Source: Bordetella bronchialis
Lineage (GTDB): Bacteria; Pseudomonadota; Gammaproteobacteria; Burkholderiales; Burkholderiaceae_B
Length of the DNA stretch: 64,000 nucleotides
Direction of reading: 5' to 3'
NCBI RefSeq assembly: GCF_001676705.1
Contig: NZ_CP016170.1
Location: 3,720,001 to 3,784,000, forward strand
Shown: piece after piece, positions 29,149-37,795 of the stretch
How positions within the stretch are numbered: position 1 is the first letter of the stretch
Layout: every line of letters starts with the position of its first letter
Notes under the pieces: generated by a model
What the model saw: only the letters and a program-made list of their open reading frames with translations
The model's database searches: none
What the model was told of the DNA's origin: nothing
Position numbers and translations under genes: made by a program

Positions 29149-29886
29149 TTACCCCTGGCGCTGACGCACGGTCTCGTACAGGCAGACCGCGCTGGCGACG
29201 CTGACGTTCAGGCTTTCCACCGAACCCAGCATGGGGATGTGCACGAGTTCATCGCAGGTCTCCCGCGTCAGCCGGCGCATGCCCTCGCCTTCCGCGCCCA
29301 TGACCCAGGCCATGGGACGCCGCGCGTCCACGCCGTGCAGCGGAGTCGTGGCCTGGTCGTCGGTGCCCACCAGCCAGATGTCACGCTCCTTCAGTTGCCG
29401 CATGGTGCGCGCCAGGTTGGTGACCATGATGTAGGGCACGGTGTCGGCCGCGCCGCAGGCAACGCGCTGCACCGTGGCGTTCAGCCCGACCGCGCGGTCG
29501 CGCGGCGCGATAACGGCATGCACCCCGGCGGCGTCGGCGGTGCGCAGGCAAGCTCCCAGATTGTGGGGATCGGTCACGCCGTCCAGCACCAGCAGGAAGG
29601 CCGGCCCGTCGATGACATCCAGCACTTCGTCCACGTCCACGGCCAGCTGGGCCGGCTCGGCGAGCGCCACGACACCCTGGTGACGGGTACCCCGCGCCAG
29701 GCCCTCCAGCCGCTCGGCCGGCACGGGATGGACTTTGCAGCCCGCCGTGGCGGCCTGCTCGACGAGCGACGCCATGCGTTTGTCGCGGCGCGAGGCCTCG
29801 ACATAAATTTCCTTGATCGACGACGGCGCATGGCGCAGACGCGCCACCACCGCGTGGAACCCTGCGAGAACCTGGGTCGACGCCAT
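29149..29886 (-). CDS. rlmB: 23S rRNA (guanosine-2251-2'-O)-methyltransferase
   Basis: A SpoU-type methyltransferase of 245 residues that modifies G2251 in the peptidyl-transferase region of 23S rRNA. An N-terminal substrate-binding domain (about 1-85) precedes the knotted SAM domain with [33 protein letters not shown] and [17 protein letters not shown], the three SpoU motifs. It starts 48 bases after rnr, a common neighbour of rlmB. Confidence 0.94.
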   Translation of the reverse strand: MASTQVLAGFHAVVARLRHAPSSIKEIYVEASRRDKRMASLVEQAATAGCKVHPVPAERLEGLARGTRHQGVVALAEPAQLAVDVDEVLDVIDGPAFLLVLDGVTDPHNLGACLRTADAAGVHAVIAPRDRAVGLNATVQRVACGAADTVPYIMVTNLARTMRQLKERDIWLVGTDDQATTPLHGVDARRPMAWVMGAEGEGMRRLTRETCDELVHIPMLGSVESLNVSVASAVCLYETVRQRQG

Positions 29887-29934
29887 AAGAACCTACCTCT
29901 CTTGTAATTCCCCGCCCCCGTGGGCGGGCCATGC

Positions 29935-32400
29935 TCAGCGGCGCTTGCGCGTGGCGGACTTGGTCGCGCCCTGTGCCTGGCGCGCGGCGACGCGATCGGC
30001 TTTTTTCGCTTCCGCGCGCCGCACCTTGGCCGTCTGCCCCTTCAGGGCCTTGGGCTTGGTGCCGGCCGCCTTCTTGACACGCCGCGGCGGCTCTTCCGGT
30101 CCGCGCTGCGCGGCCTTGCGCAGCGACTCGAAACTGGTGCCCTTCACCAGGCGGAACTCGATGCGCCGCGCTTCCAGATCGACGCGGGCGACCTGCACCT
30201 GCACCTTGTCCGTCAAGCGATAGCGCATGCCGGTGCGCTCGCCGCGCAGCTCATGCAGCGCGTCGTTGAACTGGAAATACTCGCCCCCCAGTTCGGACAC
30301 GTGGACGAGTCCTTCCACATGCAGCGTATCGAGCGTGACGAAGATGCCGAAGCTGGCGACACCCGTGACCGTGCCGCTGAAGTCCTCGCCCACGCGTTCC
30401 TTGACGAACCAGCACTTCAGCCAGGCCTCGACATCGCGCGAGGCTTCGTCCGCGCGGCGCTCGCACGACGACAGCATCAGGCCGAGCTTTTCCCAGATGG
30501 CGTGCTCGTGTTCCTTGTGCGAACGGCCGATGACCACGGGCTCGTCCTGCAGGGAGGGGACATATCGCTCGCCGCGCAGCAGGGCCTTGATCACGCGATG
30601 CGTCAGCAGGTCGGGGTAGCGCCGGATGGGTGACGTGAAATGGGCATAGGCGGGATAGAAAAGGCCGAAATGCCCGACGTTCTCCGGACTGTAGATGGCT
30701 TGCTGCATGGACCGGAGGCACATGGTCTGCAGCAAGGGATAATCGGGACGCCCCCGCACGCTGTCGAGGAATTCGCCGTAATCCTTGGCGGTCGGCATAT
30801 CGCCGCCGCCCAGGCTCAGGCCCAGCGTGCGCAGGAATTCGCGCAGCGATTGCAGGCGCTCCGGCGTGGGGCCCTCGTGGACGCGGTACAGGCCGGGATG
30901 CTTGCTGCGGGCCATGAAATCCGCGGCGCAGGTGTTGGCCGCCAGCATGCATTCCTCAATGAGCTTGTGCGCGTCGTTGCGCACCACACCGACGATCTGC
31001 TCGATGCGGCCCAGTTCGTTGCAGACGATCTTGGTTTCCACCGTGTCGAAGTCGATCGCGCCGCGCTTGCGGCGCGACTGCGCCAGCAGCTGGTACAGCT
31101 CGTACAGGTCGCGCACATGGGGCATCACGCCCGCCATGGCCTGGGCGGCGGGGCCGTTGGGCTGCTGCAGCGCGGCCCAGATATTGGTATAGGTTGTGCG
31201 CGCATGCGAATGCATGACCGCGTTATAGAACTGGTACGCGGTCACCGTGCCGGCCTTGGCGCCCGTGGCCGGGATGACCATATCGCAGACCAGCACCAGG
31301 CGATCGACCTGGGGATTGAGCGAACACAATCCGTTGGAAAGCGTTTCCGGCAGCATGGGAATGACCCGCCGCGGGAAATACACGCTGGTGCCGCGCTCCA
31401 GGGCGTCGTCGTCCAGCGCGTCGTTGGGCCGTACATAGTGGCTGACGTCGGCGATGGCCACCAGCAGGCGCCACGCGGGCCGCTTGCGCTGCCCCGATCC
31501 CAGCTCCACGGCTTCGCAATACACCGCATCGTCGAAGTCCCGGGCGTCCTCGCCATCTATGGTGATCAGCGGGACATCGCGCAGGTCCACGCGGTCCTTC
31601 AAGTCCGTCTTGCGTACGGCGTCCGGCAGGCGGGCGGCCTGCTTGCGGGCCCCTTCGGAAAACTCCACCGGCACGTCGAACTTGCGCACCGCGATTTCGA
31701 TTTCCATGCCCGGATCGTCGATTTCGCCCAGAACTTCGGCAACGCGCCCCAGGGGCTGCGTATGCCGGGTGGGCTGTTCGATGATTTCCACCGAGACCAC
31801 CTGCCCGTGCTGCGCGCCGTTCGTATCGCTGGGGGGAATCAGTATGTCATGCTTGATGCGCTGGTCTTCCGGCACGACGATGGACAAGCCGTGCTCATGC
31901 AGGAAACGGCCCACCAGCTTATTGGTACGCCGTTCGATGACCTCGACGATGGTGCCTTCCGGCTTGCCGCGATATTCGCCGCTGGGCTTGACCAGGACGC
32001 GGTCCCCATGCAGAACCTTCAGCATTTCGCGCGGCGACAGGAAGATATCCGGCCCGCCGTCGTCGCGGACCAGAAAGCCGAAACCGTCCCGGTGGCCCTG
32101 CACCCGGCCCGCCACGAAATCCAGCTTGGTGGCCAGCAGCAGCACGCCCTTGCGGTTGGGCAGAAGTTGTCCGTCCCGTTCCATGGCGGCCAGGCGGCGC
32201 TCGAAGCCGACCATCGTTTCCGGGCGTACCACACCCATGCGTTCGGCCAGTTCCGCGGGCGACAAGGGGGCGCCGGCGGACCGCAATGCGCGCAGCATGG
32301 CTTCGCGGCTGGGAACGTCGGGATCGAAATCGGGAGGCGCCTCAGGCACGACCGTGGGTCTGTTCTTGTTAGCGGCGTCGTCGCTCGATCGTTTTGCCAA
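29935..32400 (-). CDS. rnr: Ribonuclease R
   Basis: A 3'-5' exoribonuclease that degrades structured RNA. It has 821 residues. An N-terminal helix-turn-helix and cold-shock domains lead to the catalytic RNB domain, with the acidic DGEDARDFDDAVY stretch (about residues 280-292), then an S1 domain (DFSGTVTGVASFGIFV) and a Lys/Arg/Ala-rich tail of about 65 residues. It heads the minus-strand set with rlmB, the PLP enzyme and piuC. A sigma-70 promoter for the opposite direction overlaps its start codon (32394-32422). Confidence 0.96.
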   Translation of the reverse strand: MAKRSSDDAANKNRPTVVPEAPPDFDPDVPSREAMLRALRSAGAPLSPAELAERMGVVRPETMVGFERRLAAMERDGQLLPNRKGVLLLATKLDFVAGRVQGHRDGFGFLVRDDGGPDIFLSPREMLKVLHGDRVLVKPSGEYRGKPEGTIVEVIERRTNKLVGRFLHEHGLSIVVPEDQRIKHDILIPPSDTNGAQHGQVVSVEIIEQPTRHTQPLGRVAEVLGEIDDPGMEIEIAVRKFDVPVEFSEGARKQAARLPDAVRKTDLKDRVDLRDVPLITIDGEDARDFDDAVYCEAVELGSGQRKRPAWRLLVAIADVSHYVRPNDALDDDALERGTSVYFPRRVIPMLPETLSNGLCSLNPQVDRLVLVCDMVIPATGAKAGTVTAYQFYNAVMHSHARTTYTNIWAALQQPNGPAAQAMAGVMPHVRDLYELYQLLAQSRRKRGAIDFDTVETKIVCNELGRIEQIVGVVRNDAHKLIEECMLAANTCAADFMARSKHPGLYRVHEGPTPERLQSLREFLRTLGLSLGGGDMPTAKDYGEFLDSVRGRPDYPLLQTMCLRSMQQAIYSPENVGHFGLFYPAYAHFTSPIRRYPDLLTHRVIKALLRGERYVPSLQDEPVVIGRSHKEHEHAIWEKLGLMLSSCERRADEASRDVEAWLKCWFVKERVGEDFSGTVTGVASFGIFVTLDTLHVEGLVHVSELGGEYFQFNDALHELRGERTGMRYRLTDKVQVQVARVDLEARRIEFRLVKGTSFESLRKAAQRGPEEPPRRVKKAAGTKPKALKGQTAKVRRAEAKKADRVAARQAQGATKSATRKRR

Positions 32401-32422
32401 AGTCGAAATTCCTGTCTATAAT
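32394..32422 (+). promoter_or_regulatory. Strong sigma-70-type promoter reading away from rnr
   Basis: TTGCCA (32394-32399), 17-bp spacer, TATAAT (32417-32422). It lies across the rnr start codon and points toward tRNA-Leu, 157 bases beyond the predicted start near 32429. The long leader could be a tRNA precursor or contain a small RNA. Confidence 0.6.
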
Positions 32423-32585
32423 GCGCAGCTTCTGTGCTTTCGCTGATGCGGCAGATTGTTTTACCGCCGCGGTGTTTTCCAACACTACAGCCTGGGCTTT
32501 ACAGCAGATGGCGGTTCACGGTTGAACAAACTGATGAATCGGCAACTGCGATAAAGCAAAAGCGGTATTCTAGCGAAAATACAGT

Positions 32586-32670
32586 GCCCAGGTGGCGGAA
32601 TTGGTAGACGCGCATGGTTCAGGTCCATGTGCCGCAAGGTGTGGAGGTTCGAGTCCTCTCCTGGGCACCA
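32586..32670 (+). tRNA. tRNA-Leu (anticodon CAG), copy 1
   Basis: An 85-base class II tRNA with a long variable arm. The 5' end is GCCCAGGTGGCGGAATTGG, the anticodon loop TTCAGGT gives CAG, the T-loop is GGTTCGAGTCC, and the acceptor GCCCAGG pairs with CCTGGGC. CCA is encoded (32668-32670). It is identical to the copy at 33001-33085. A terminator follows within 50 bases. Confidence 0.96.
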
Positions 32671-32679
32671 CGAATTCGC

Positions 32680-32717
32680 AAACCCCCGATGTGGAAACGC
32701 ATCGGGGGTTTGTTCTT
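32680..32717 (+). terminator. Terminator after tRNA-Leu copy 1
   Basis: Arms AAACCCCCGATG (32680-32691) and CATCGGGGGTTT (32700-32711) around an 8-base loop, followed by the T-rich GTTCTTT. Confidence 0.8.
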
Positions 32718-32803
32718 TGGCGCTTCTTTCTTTGGCGCTTCTTTCTTTGGCGCTTCTCTTTGGGCTTGTTCTTTCGGGGCGTTCTTTCGGGGTGTCCTTT
32801 GGG
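32715..32803. repeat. Short tandem repeats between the tRNA-Leu genes
   Basis: CTTTGGCGCTTCTTT is repeated at 32715-32729 and 32730-32744, with a partial third copy to about 32757. A related 13-base unit (GTTCTTTCGGGGC, then GTTCTTTCGGGGT) follows at 32768-32793, with a further degenerate copy. Both units have T/G-rich plus strands and look like slippage-grown DNA. There is no gene here. Confidence 0.8.
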
Positions 32804-32915
32804 TTCTTCTTGGGGGTTGGTGTTTTTTCGGATTTATTCTTCCCCTATTCCCCAATGCTCGCGCCTGCCGCGGCATCCCGCCCTCCCGCGGGTGGCCAGG
32901 CCCAAACGCCGGGAC

Positions 32916-32944
32916 TTGCGGACCCGCTGAAAAGTGTGCATAAT
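32916..32944 (+). promoter_or_regulatory. Sigma-70-type promoter of tRNA-Leu copy 2
   Basis: TTGCGG (32916-32921), 17-bp spacer, CATAAT (32939-32944). The predicted start near 32951 lies about 50 bases before the tRNA, so copy 2 can be expressed independently of copy 1. Confidence 0.65.
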
Positions 32945-33000
32945 CGCGCCTCTTCGCTGCTGCGGCGTTTCAAGCGGCAACCGCGAAGGCAGTAGAACGG

Positions 33001-33085
33001 GCCCAGGTGGCGGAATTGGTAGACGCGCATGGTTCAGGTCCATGTGCCGCAAGGTGTGGAGGTTCGAGTCCTCTCCTGGGCACCA
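33001..33085 (+). tRNA. tRNA-Leu (anticodon CAG), copy 2
   Basis: Identical over all 85 bases to the copy at 32586-32670, including the encoded CCA (33083-33085). It has its own promoter and its own terminator, so the pair looks like a duplication of the gene rather than one polycistronic unit. Confidence 0.96.
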
Positions 33086-33129
33086 TCCCGTTCATGGCCG
33101 GTAGCGCAAGCGCACCGGTGCAGCAAGGC

Positions 33130-33165
33130 AAAAACCCCGCAAGGTGCGAACCCGCGGGGTTTTTT
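33130..33165 (+). terminator. Terminator after tRNA-Leu copy 2
   Basis: Arms AAAAACCCCGC (33130-33140) and GCGGGGTTTTT (33154-33164) enclosing a 13-base loop; the T run ends at 33165. Confidence 0.85.
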
Positions 33166-33266
33166 GTTGTCCGCGACGGATCCGTTTCCCGCCAAGGGTC
33201 GCGTGCCGGCCATGTTGCGCCGGGCGCCCGCGCCCCCATTCCGTCACGCCGTACGCCGCATACCCG

Positions 33267-33704
33267 TCAGTCCGGGAACGTAAGCGCCATGGCCACATGC
33301 GGGATGCCCGCTTCCATGAATTCGTCGCCCTCCACGACGAAGCCCTGCCCGGCGTAGAACCCGCGCGCATGCGTTTGCGCGTTCAGCATCAGTTTGCGAT
33401 GGCCGGCCGAACGGCCGGCCTCCACCAGTGCGCGCAGCAACCGTGCGCCCACGCCCAGCCCGCGTGCGCGGCGATGCACCGCCATGCGGCCGATATGGCC
33501 ATCGGGCAGCAGCCTGCCGGTTCCCAGCACCTGGCCATCGGCATCGTAGGCCACCGCGTGCACGCACACGGCATCGAATTCGTCCATCTCGATTTCCGGT
33601 GGCACGTTCTGCTCGACGACGAACACGGCATGCCGGACGGCACCGGCGTCCTCGCGCAGCCGCGCCCAATCCGCCACGACGACGGTAATGGATGGTTGAT
33701 TCAT
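33267..33704 (-). CDS. GNAT-family N-acetyltransferase
   Basis: A 145-residue acetyl-CoA-dependent acyltransferase. The acetyl-CoA loop is in GRMAVHRRARGLGVGARLLR (about residues 75-94, with RGLGVG as the Q/RxxGxG motif), and the later LNAQTHARGFYAGQGFVVEG is also typical. The overall pattern resembles the ElaA/YjcF type. ATG 33704 has AAGGAAAAAG upstream. It is divergent from the AEC transporter gene. The acceptor molecule is unknown. Confidence 0.85.
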   Translation of the reverse strand: MNQPSITVVVADWARLREDAGAVRHAVFVVEQNVPPEIEMDEFDAVCVHAVAYDADGQVLGTGRLLPDGHIGRMAVHRRARGLGVGARLLRALVEAGRSAGHRKLMLNAQTHARGFYAGQGFVVEGDEFMEAGIPHVAMALTFPD

Positions 33705-33844
33705 ACTGCTTTTTCCTTCTGACCTGGCCAAGAGACGAAGATTTTCGCCAGTGCCGCGCGGGCAGGCAAATCGGCCGCCGGAAGCCGGCAAGATAAATCG
33801 CATGGACAGTTAGAATTAGCTCCCTTTCGCGATCATTCTGCCCA

Positions 33845-34789
33845 ATGCATGCCGTCGCCACCGCCGCCCTCCCGGTATTCGCGCTGATCCTCGTCGGATG
33901 GCTGGCCGCGCGCAAGCGCCTGCTGGGACCGACCGCCAGCGACGTACTCAATCGCTACGTCGTCTATCTTTCGTTGCCGGCGCTGCTGTTCCGCGCCATG
34001 TCGCAAGTGACATGGGACCAACTGGCCCATGCGGGCTACCTGCTGTCCTTCCTGGGCGGCATCGCCGCCGCCTTCGCGGTGGCCCTGGTGGCGCACCGGG
34101 GCAAGGCCACGCCATTGACCGACGTCAGCATCGAGGCCCTCAGCAATTCATACGCCAACGTGGGCTTCATGGGCATTCCGCTATGCCTGGTGATCTTCGG
34201 CCCGCAGAGCCTGGCGCCGGCGGTCGTCGCCACGCTCATGACGGCCTGCGTGCTGTTCGGCGTGTCGATCGCCTTGATCGAAGCGGACCAGCGGCAGGGG
34301 CAGCATTTCGCCACCACGGCGGCCAAGGTCGGCGGCGCGCTCATACGCAACCCGTTACTGATATCGCCCGTACTGGGTTTCGCCTGGGCTGCCACCGGGG
34401 CGCCGCTGCCGGAATCCATCGACCGCTTCCTGGTCTTGCTGGGGAACTCGGCCAGCCCCTGCGCCTTGATCGCCATCGGCTTGTTCCTTGCCCAGACGGA
34501 AGCCGGCGGCGATGGCGTCGTCGTGGCACGCGTGGTCGCGGCCAAACTGCTGGTGCAGCCGGCGATCACGGCCCTGCTGGCCTTCGGCGTGTTTTCGATG
34601 CCGCCGGTCTGGGCATGGACCGCGGTGCTGTTGAGCGCCCTGCCCATCGGCACCGGCCCTTTCATCCTGGCACAGCTCTATGGACGCGACGCGCGCGTGG
34701 CGTCGCGCACCATCCTGTTGTCGACGCTGGCCTCGGTCATCACCATCTCCGCGCTGGTCGCCTGGATCGAGGGTCACGGCGTGCGATAG
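33845..34789 (+). CDS. AEC (auxin efflux carrier)-family transporter
   Basis: An inner-membrane permease of 314 residues with about 10 helices. The opening [17 protein letters not shown], the [16 protein letters not shown] segment (about residue 98) and the C-terminal [17 protein letters not shown] are AEC signatures. Bacterial members usually export or import dicarboxylates such as malate or malonate; the substrate is not readable here. The ArsB-type gene begins about 50 bases later on the same strand. Confidence 0.88.
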   Translation: MHAVATAALPVFALILVGWLAARKRLLGPTASDVLNRYVVYLSLPALLFRAMSQVTWDQLAHAGYLLSFLGGIAAAFAVALVAHRGKATPLTDVSIEALSNSYANVGFMGIPLCLVIFGPQSLAPAVVATLMTACVLFGVSIALIEADQRQGQHFATTAAKVGGALIRNPLLISPVLGFAWAATGAPLPESIDRFLVLLGNSASPCALIAIGLFLAQTEAGGDGVVVARVVAAKLLVQPAITALLAFGVFSMPPVWAWTAVLLSALPIGTGPFILAQLYGRDARVASRTILLSTLASVITISALVAWIEGHGVR

Positions 34790-34842
34790 CGCGCCCGCCC
34801 CATCCCGATGCGCCGGCCACCCTTCCCACCTGCGATTCGTTC

Positions 34843-36120
34843 ATGCTCGCCGCCTTCATCTTCATACTGACCCTGGCCCTGGTCATCATCCAACCCCGCG
34901 GCCTGGGCGTGGGCTGGAGTGCCGCCGGCGGCGCCGCGCTGGCCCTGGCCCTGGGCGTGGTCCATATCGGCGACATCGGCGAGGTCTGGCACATCGTGTG
35001 GAATGCGACCGCCACCTTCATCGCCATCATCATCACCAGCCTGATCCTGGACGAGGCGGGTTTCTTCAAGTGGTGCGCGCTGCATGTGGCACGATGGGGC
35101 CAGGGCCGCGGCCGCCGGCTGTTCGTCCTGATCGTGCTGCTGGGCGCGATGGTTACGGCGCTGTTCGCCAACGATGGCGCGGCCCTTATCCTGACTCCCA
35201 TCGTCATGGAGGTCCTGCTGGCCCTGGGCTTTGGCGCGGGCGCCGCGCTGGCCTTCGTGATGGCGGCGGGCTTCATCGCGGATACCGGCAGCCTGCCGCT
35301 GATCGTCTCCAATCTGGTCAATATCGTATCGGCGGACTTCTTCAAGATAAGCTTCGCGCGCTACGCCGCCGTCATGGTGCCCGTGAACGTCGCGGCGGTG
35401 GCGGCCTCGCTGGCCATGCTCATGATGGTATTTTGGCGAGCCATACCGCGCCGCTACGACGCCAGCCAGCTGCCGCGGCCGCGCAGCGCCATCCGCGACC
35501 CGGCCACGTTCCGCGCCGGCTGGATCGTGCTGGCCCTGCTGCTGGCAGGGTTCTTCCTGCTGGAGCCCTTGGGCATCCCCGTCAGCGCGATCGCCGCCGC
35601 GGGCGCCCTGGGCTTGCTGGGGGTCGCCGGCCGCATGCATATCGTCGGCACCCGAAGGATCATGCGTAACGCGCCATGGCACATCGTGGTGTTCTCGCTG
35701 GGCATGTATCTGGTCGTCTACGGCCTGCGCAATGCGGGACTCACCGCGCACCTGAGCGCTTTCCTGTCGTGGTGCGCGCAAGGCGGCGTATGGGGCGGCG
35801 CCTTCGGCGCCGGGATCGCGGCCGCTACCCTTTCCTCCGTCATGAACAACCTGCCGGCCGTCCTCGTCGGGGCCTTGTCGATCGCCGACGCGTCGGCCAC
35901 CGGGGCGGTGCGCGAAGCGATGGTCTATGCGAACGTCATCGGCAGCGATCTGGGCCCGAAGATCACGCCCATCGGGAGCCTGGCCACCCTGCTGTGGCTG
36001 CATGTGCTGGAACGCAAGGGCATGCATATCGGCTGGGGCTACTATTTCCGCATCGGCATCGTGCTGACCGTGCCGGTACTGCTGGCCACGCTCGCGGCGC
36101 TGGCGTGGCGCCTGGGTTGA
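34843..36120 (+). CDS. arsB: ArsB/ion-transporter-superfamily membrane protein
   Basis: An inner-membrane protein of 425 residues with about 11 helices and the ArsB pattern: [20 protein letters not shown] (about residues 105-125), [21 protein letters not shown] and the C-terminal [20 protein letters not shown]. It should extrude arsenite or antimonite using the proton gradient. No arsR, arsC or arsA gene is adjacent, so an arsenic role is an inference from the family; related anion permeases look similar. Confidence 0.78.
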   Translation: MLAAFIFILTLALVIIQPRGLGVGWSAAGGAALALALGVVHIGDIGEVWHIVWNATATFIAIIITSLILDEAGFFKWCALHVARWGQGRGRRLFVLIVLLGAMVTALFANDGAALILTPIVMEVLLALGFGAGAALAFVMAAGFIADTGSLPLIVSNLVNIVSADFFKISFARYAAVMVPVNVAAVAASLAMLMMVFWRAIPRRYDASQLPRPRSAIRDPATFRAGWIVLALLLAGFFLLEPLGIPVSAIAAAGALGLLGVAGRMHIVGTRRIMRNAPWHIVVFSLGMYLVVYGLRNAGLTAHLSAFLSWCAQGGVWGGAFGAGIAAATLSSVMNNLPAVLVGALSIADASATGAVREAMVYANVIGSDLGPKITPIGSLATLLWLHVLERKGMHIGWGYYFRIGIVLTVPVLLATLAALAWRLG

Positions 36121-36285
36121 CCCGGCCGGACCGGCGCGTCGACGGCGGACGACCCGCGCGCCCGCCGCGCTTATAATTACTTATTCGCATAATAAAATCC
36201 GGCCCGATTATTTTGAGAAATAACGCGCCGGTTTTACATTTCCCTTTTGCGCCCTCCGGCTGCATCCATTTTCAACGTACGTTCC

Positions 36286-37509
36286 ATGTCTTCCAACGCA
36301 TCGACCCTCGATTTCGGCGGCCGCCCCACGCCGCTGCGCATCAATAGCCGCCCGCTTTGGGCAGCCCTCCTCCTGGTCGCCCTGGGCGCCTGGTATCTGG
36401 ACGCCACCGTGGGCTGGCGCCAAGCCGGCCTTTGGCTGACCGGCGCACTGCTGGGCGTGGCGCTGTATCACGCTTCCTTCGGCTTCACACAAGCCTGGCG
36501 CGTCTTCGTATCCGACCGCCGCGCCGCCGGCCTGCGCGGACAGATGCTGATGCTGGCCGTGGGCGTCGTGCTGTTCTTCCCCATCCTGGCGCAGGGCACG
36601 CTATTCGGCCAGCCGGTCGCCGGACTGGTCTCGCCCGCGGGCGGCTCGGTGCTGCTGGGCGCCTTCCTGTTCGGCATCGGCATGCAGCTGGGCGGCGGTT
36701 GCGCGTCCGGCACGCTGTTCGCCGTGGGCGGCGGCAACACGCGCATGCTGGTGACGCTGTTGTTCTTCATCGTCGGGTCCGTACTGGGTACGTATACCTT
36801 TCCGTGGTGGTCCACGCTGCCGGCCTTGAAGCCCACCTCCTTCGTGCTGTCCTGGGGCCCCCTGCCGGCCATTGCGGCCAATCTCGCGGTATTCGGGCTG
36901 ATCGCCTGGATCGCCACCGTGCTGGAGCGCCGGCGCCATGGCCGCATCGTGTCGTTCGCCGGCCGCACGGAGCGCCCCGCCAGCCTGTGGCGCGGCCCGT
37001 GGCCGCTGGTCTGGGGCGGCGTGGCGCTGGTGGCGCTGAATTTCGCCACCCTGGCGCTGGCCGGCCGCCCCTGGGGCATTACCTCGGCTTTCGCGCTGTG
37101 GGGCGCCAAGGCGTACGACGCCCTGGGCGGGGACGTCGCCCAATGGGCCTATTGGGTCAAGCAGTCCAAGGCCCTGGCGGCGCCGCTGCGCGAGGACGTG
37201 ACCACGGTGATGGACATCGGCCTGATGCTGGGCGCGCTGGCCGCCGCCGCGGCCGCCGGCAAGTTCGCGCCGGTGTGGAAAGTTCCGGCGCGCTCCCTGG
37301 CAGGCGCCGTGCTCGGCGGACTGCTCCTGGGCTTCGGCGCGCGGCTGGCCTACGGGTGCAATATCGGCGCCTATTTCAGCGGCATCCTGTCCGGCAGCCT
37401 GCACGCCTGGCTGTGGCTGCCGGCGGCCTTTGCGGGCAGCGCGCTGGGCGTGCGTCTGCGCCCCCTGTTCGGCCTGGCGGTGGAAAAGACGCCGGCCGGC
37501 AGCTGCTGA
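36286..37509 (+). CDS. YeeE/YedE-family transporter (thiosulfate uptake type)
   Basis: An inner-membrane protein of 407 residues made of two repeats. Each half carries a conserved cysteine motif: QLGGGCASGTLFAVGGG (about residues 140-156) and LAYGCNIGAYFSGILSGS near residue 365. In the characterised TsuA/YeeE protein such cysteines pass thiosulfate through the membrane. The A/T-rich gap upstream (36160-36240) probably contains its promoter. A sulfurtransferase partner (TsuB) is not adjacent. Confidence 0.85.
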   Translation: MSSNASTLDFGGRPTPLRINSRPLWAALLLVALGAWYLDATVGWRQAGLWLTGALLGVALYHASFGFTQAWRVFVSDRRAAGLRGQMLMLAVGVVLFFPILAQGTLFGQPVAGLVSPAGGSVLLGAFLFGIGMQLGGGCASGTLFAVGGGNTRMLVTLLFFIVGSVLGTYTFPWWSTLPALKPTSFVLSWGPLPAIAANLAVFGLIAWIATVLERRRHGRIVSFAGRTERPASLWRGPWPLVWGGVALVALNFATLALAGRPWGITSAFALWGAKAYDALGGDVAQWAYWVKQSKALAAPLREDVTTVMDIGLMLGALAAAAAAGKFAPVWKVPARSLAGAVLGGLLLGFGARLAYGCNIGAYFSGILSGSLHAWLWLPAAFAGSALGVRLRPLFGLAVEKTPAGSC

Positions 37510-37598
37510 ATTCCCCCAGCCGGCGCGCCGGCCTGGGTTTCCATCCCCGTGGGGCATGGCGCGCGGACGGCGCGTCCCCCGCCATCGATTCAACTCGG

Positions 37599-37626
37599 AA
37601 ACCGGAGCCCACGCTCCGGTTTTTGT
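37599..37626 (+). terminator. Terminator after the YeeE-type gene
   Basis: Arms AAACCGGAGC (37599-37608) and GCTCCGGTTT (37613-37622) with a 4-base loop, followed by TTGTTTTTTG. Confidence 0.8.
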
Positions 37627-37795
37627 TTTTTGAACGGGCGCCGCATCGACCGGCCCCGGCGCGGGCGCCCGCTTCTTTTTTCACGAATTTATTTCGGCAC
37701 GGCATCGCGTTTGACGCATTGCCCGCGCCTGCTTTCTGTTATGGTTTGCCGCGTTCCGATTCAGTGACGGCTGCATCCGTCAGGAAGGAAGCGAT

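Noticed and set aside
27598..29907. A 769-codon open frame on the plus strand opposite piuC, the PLP enzyme and rlmB
   Set aside because: Antisense to three secure genes, with composition typical of a shadow frame and no recognisable domain.
30640..32421. A 593-codon open frame opposite rnr
   Set aside because: Entirely antisense to RNase R, whose domains are all intact.
32715..32803. CRISPR array
   Set aside because: The repeat units are short and directly joined without unique spacers, and no cas gene is present.
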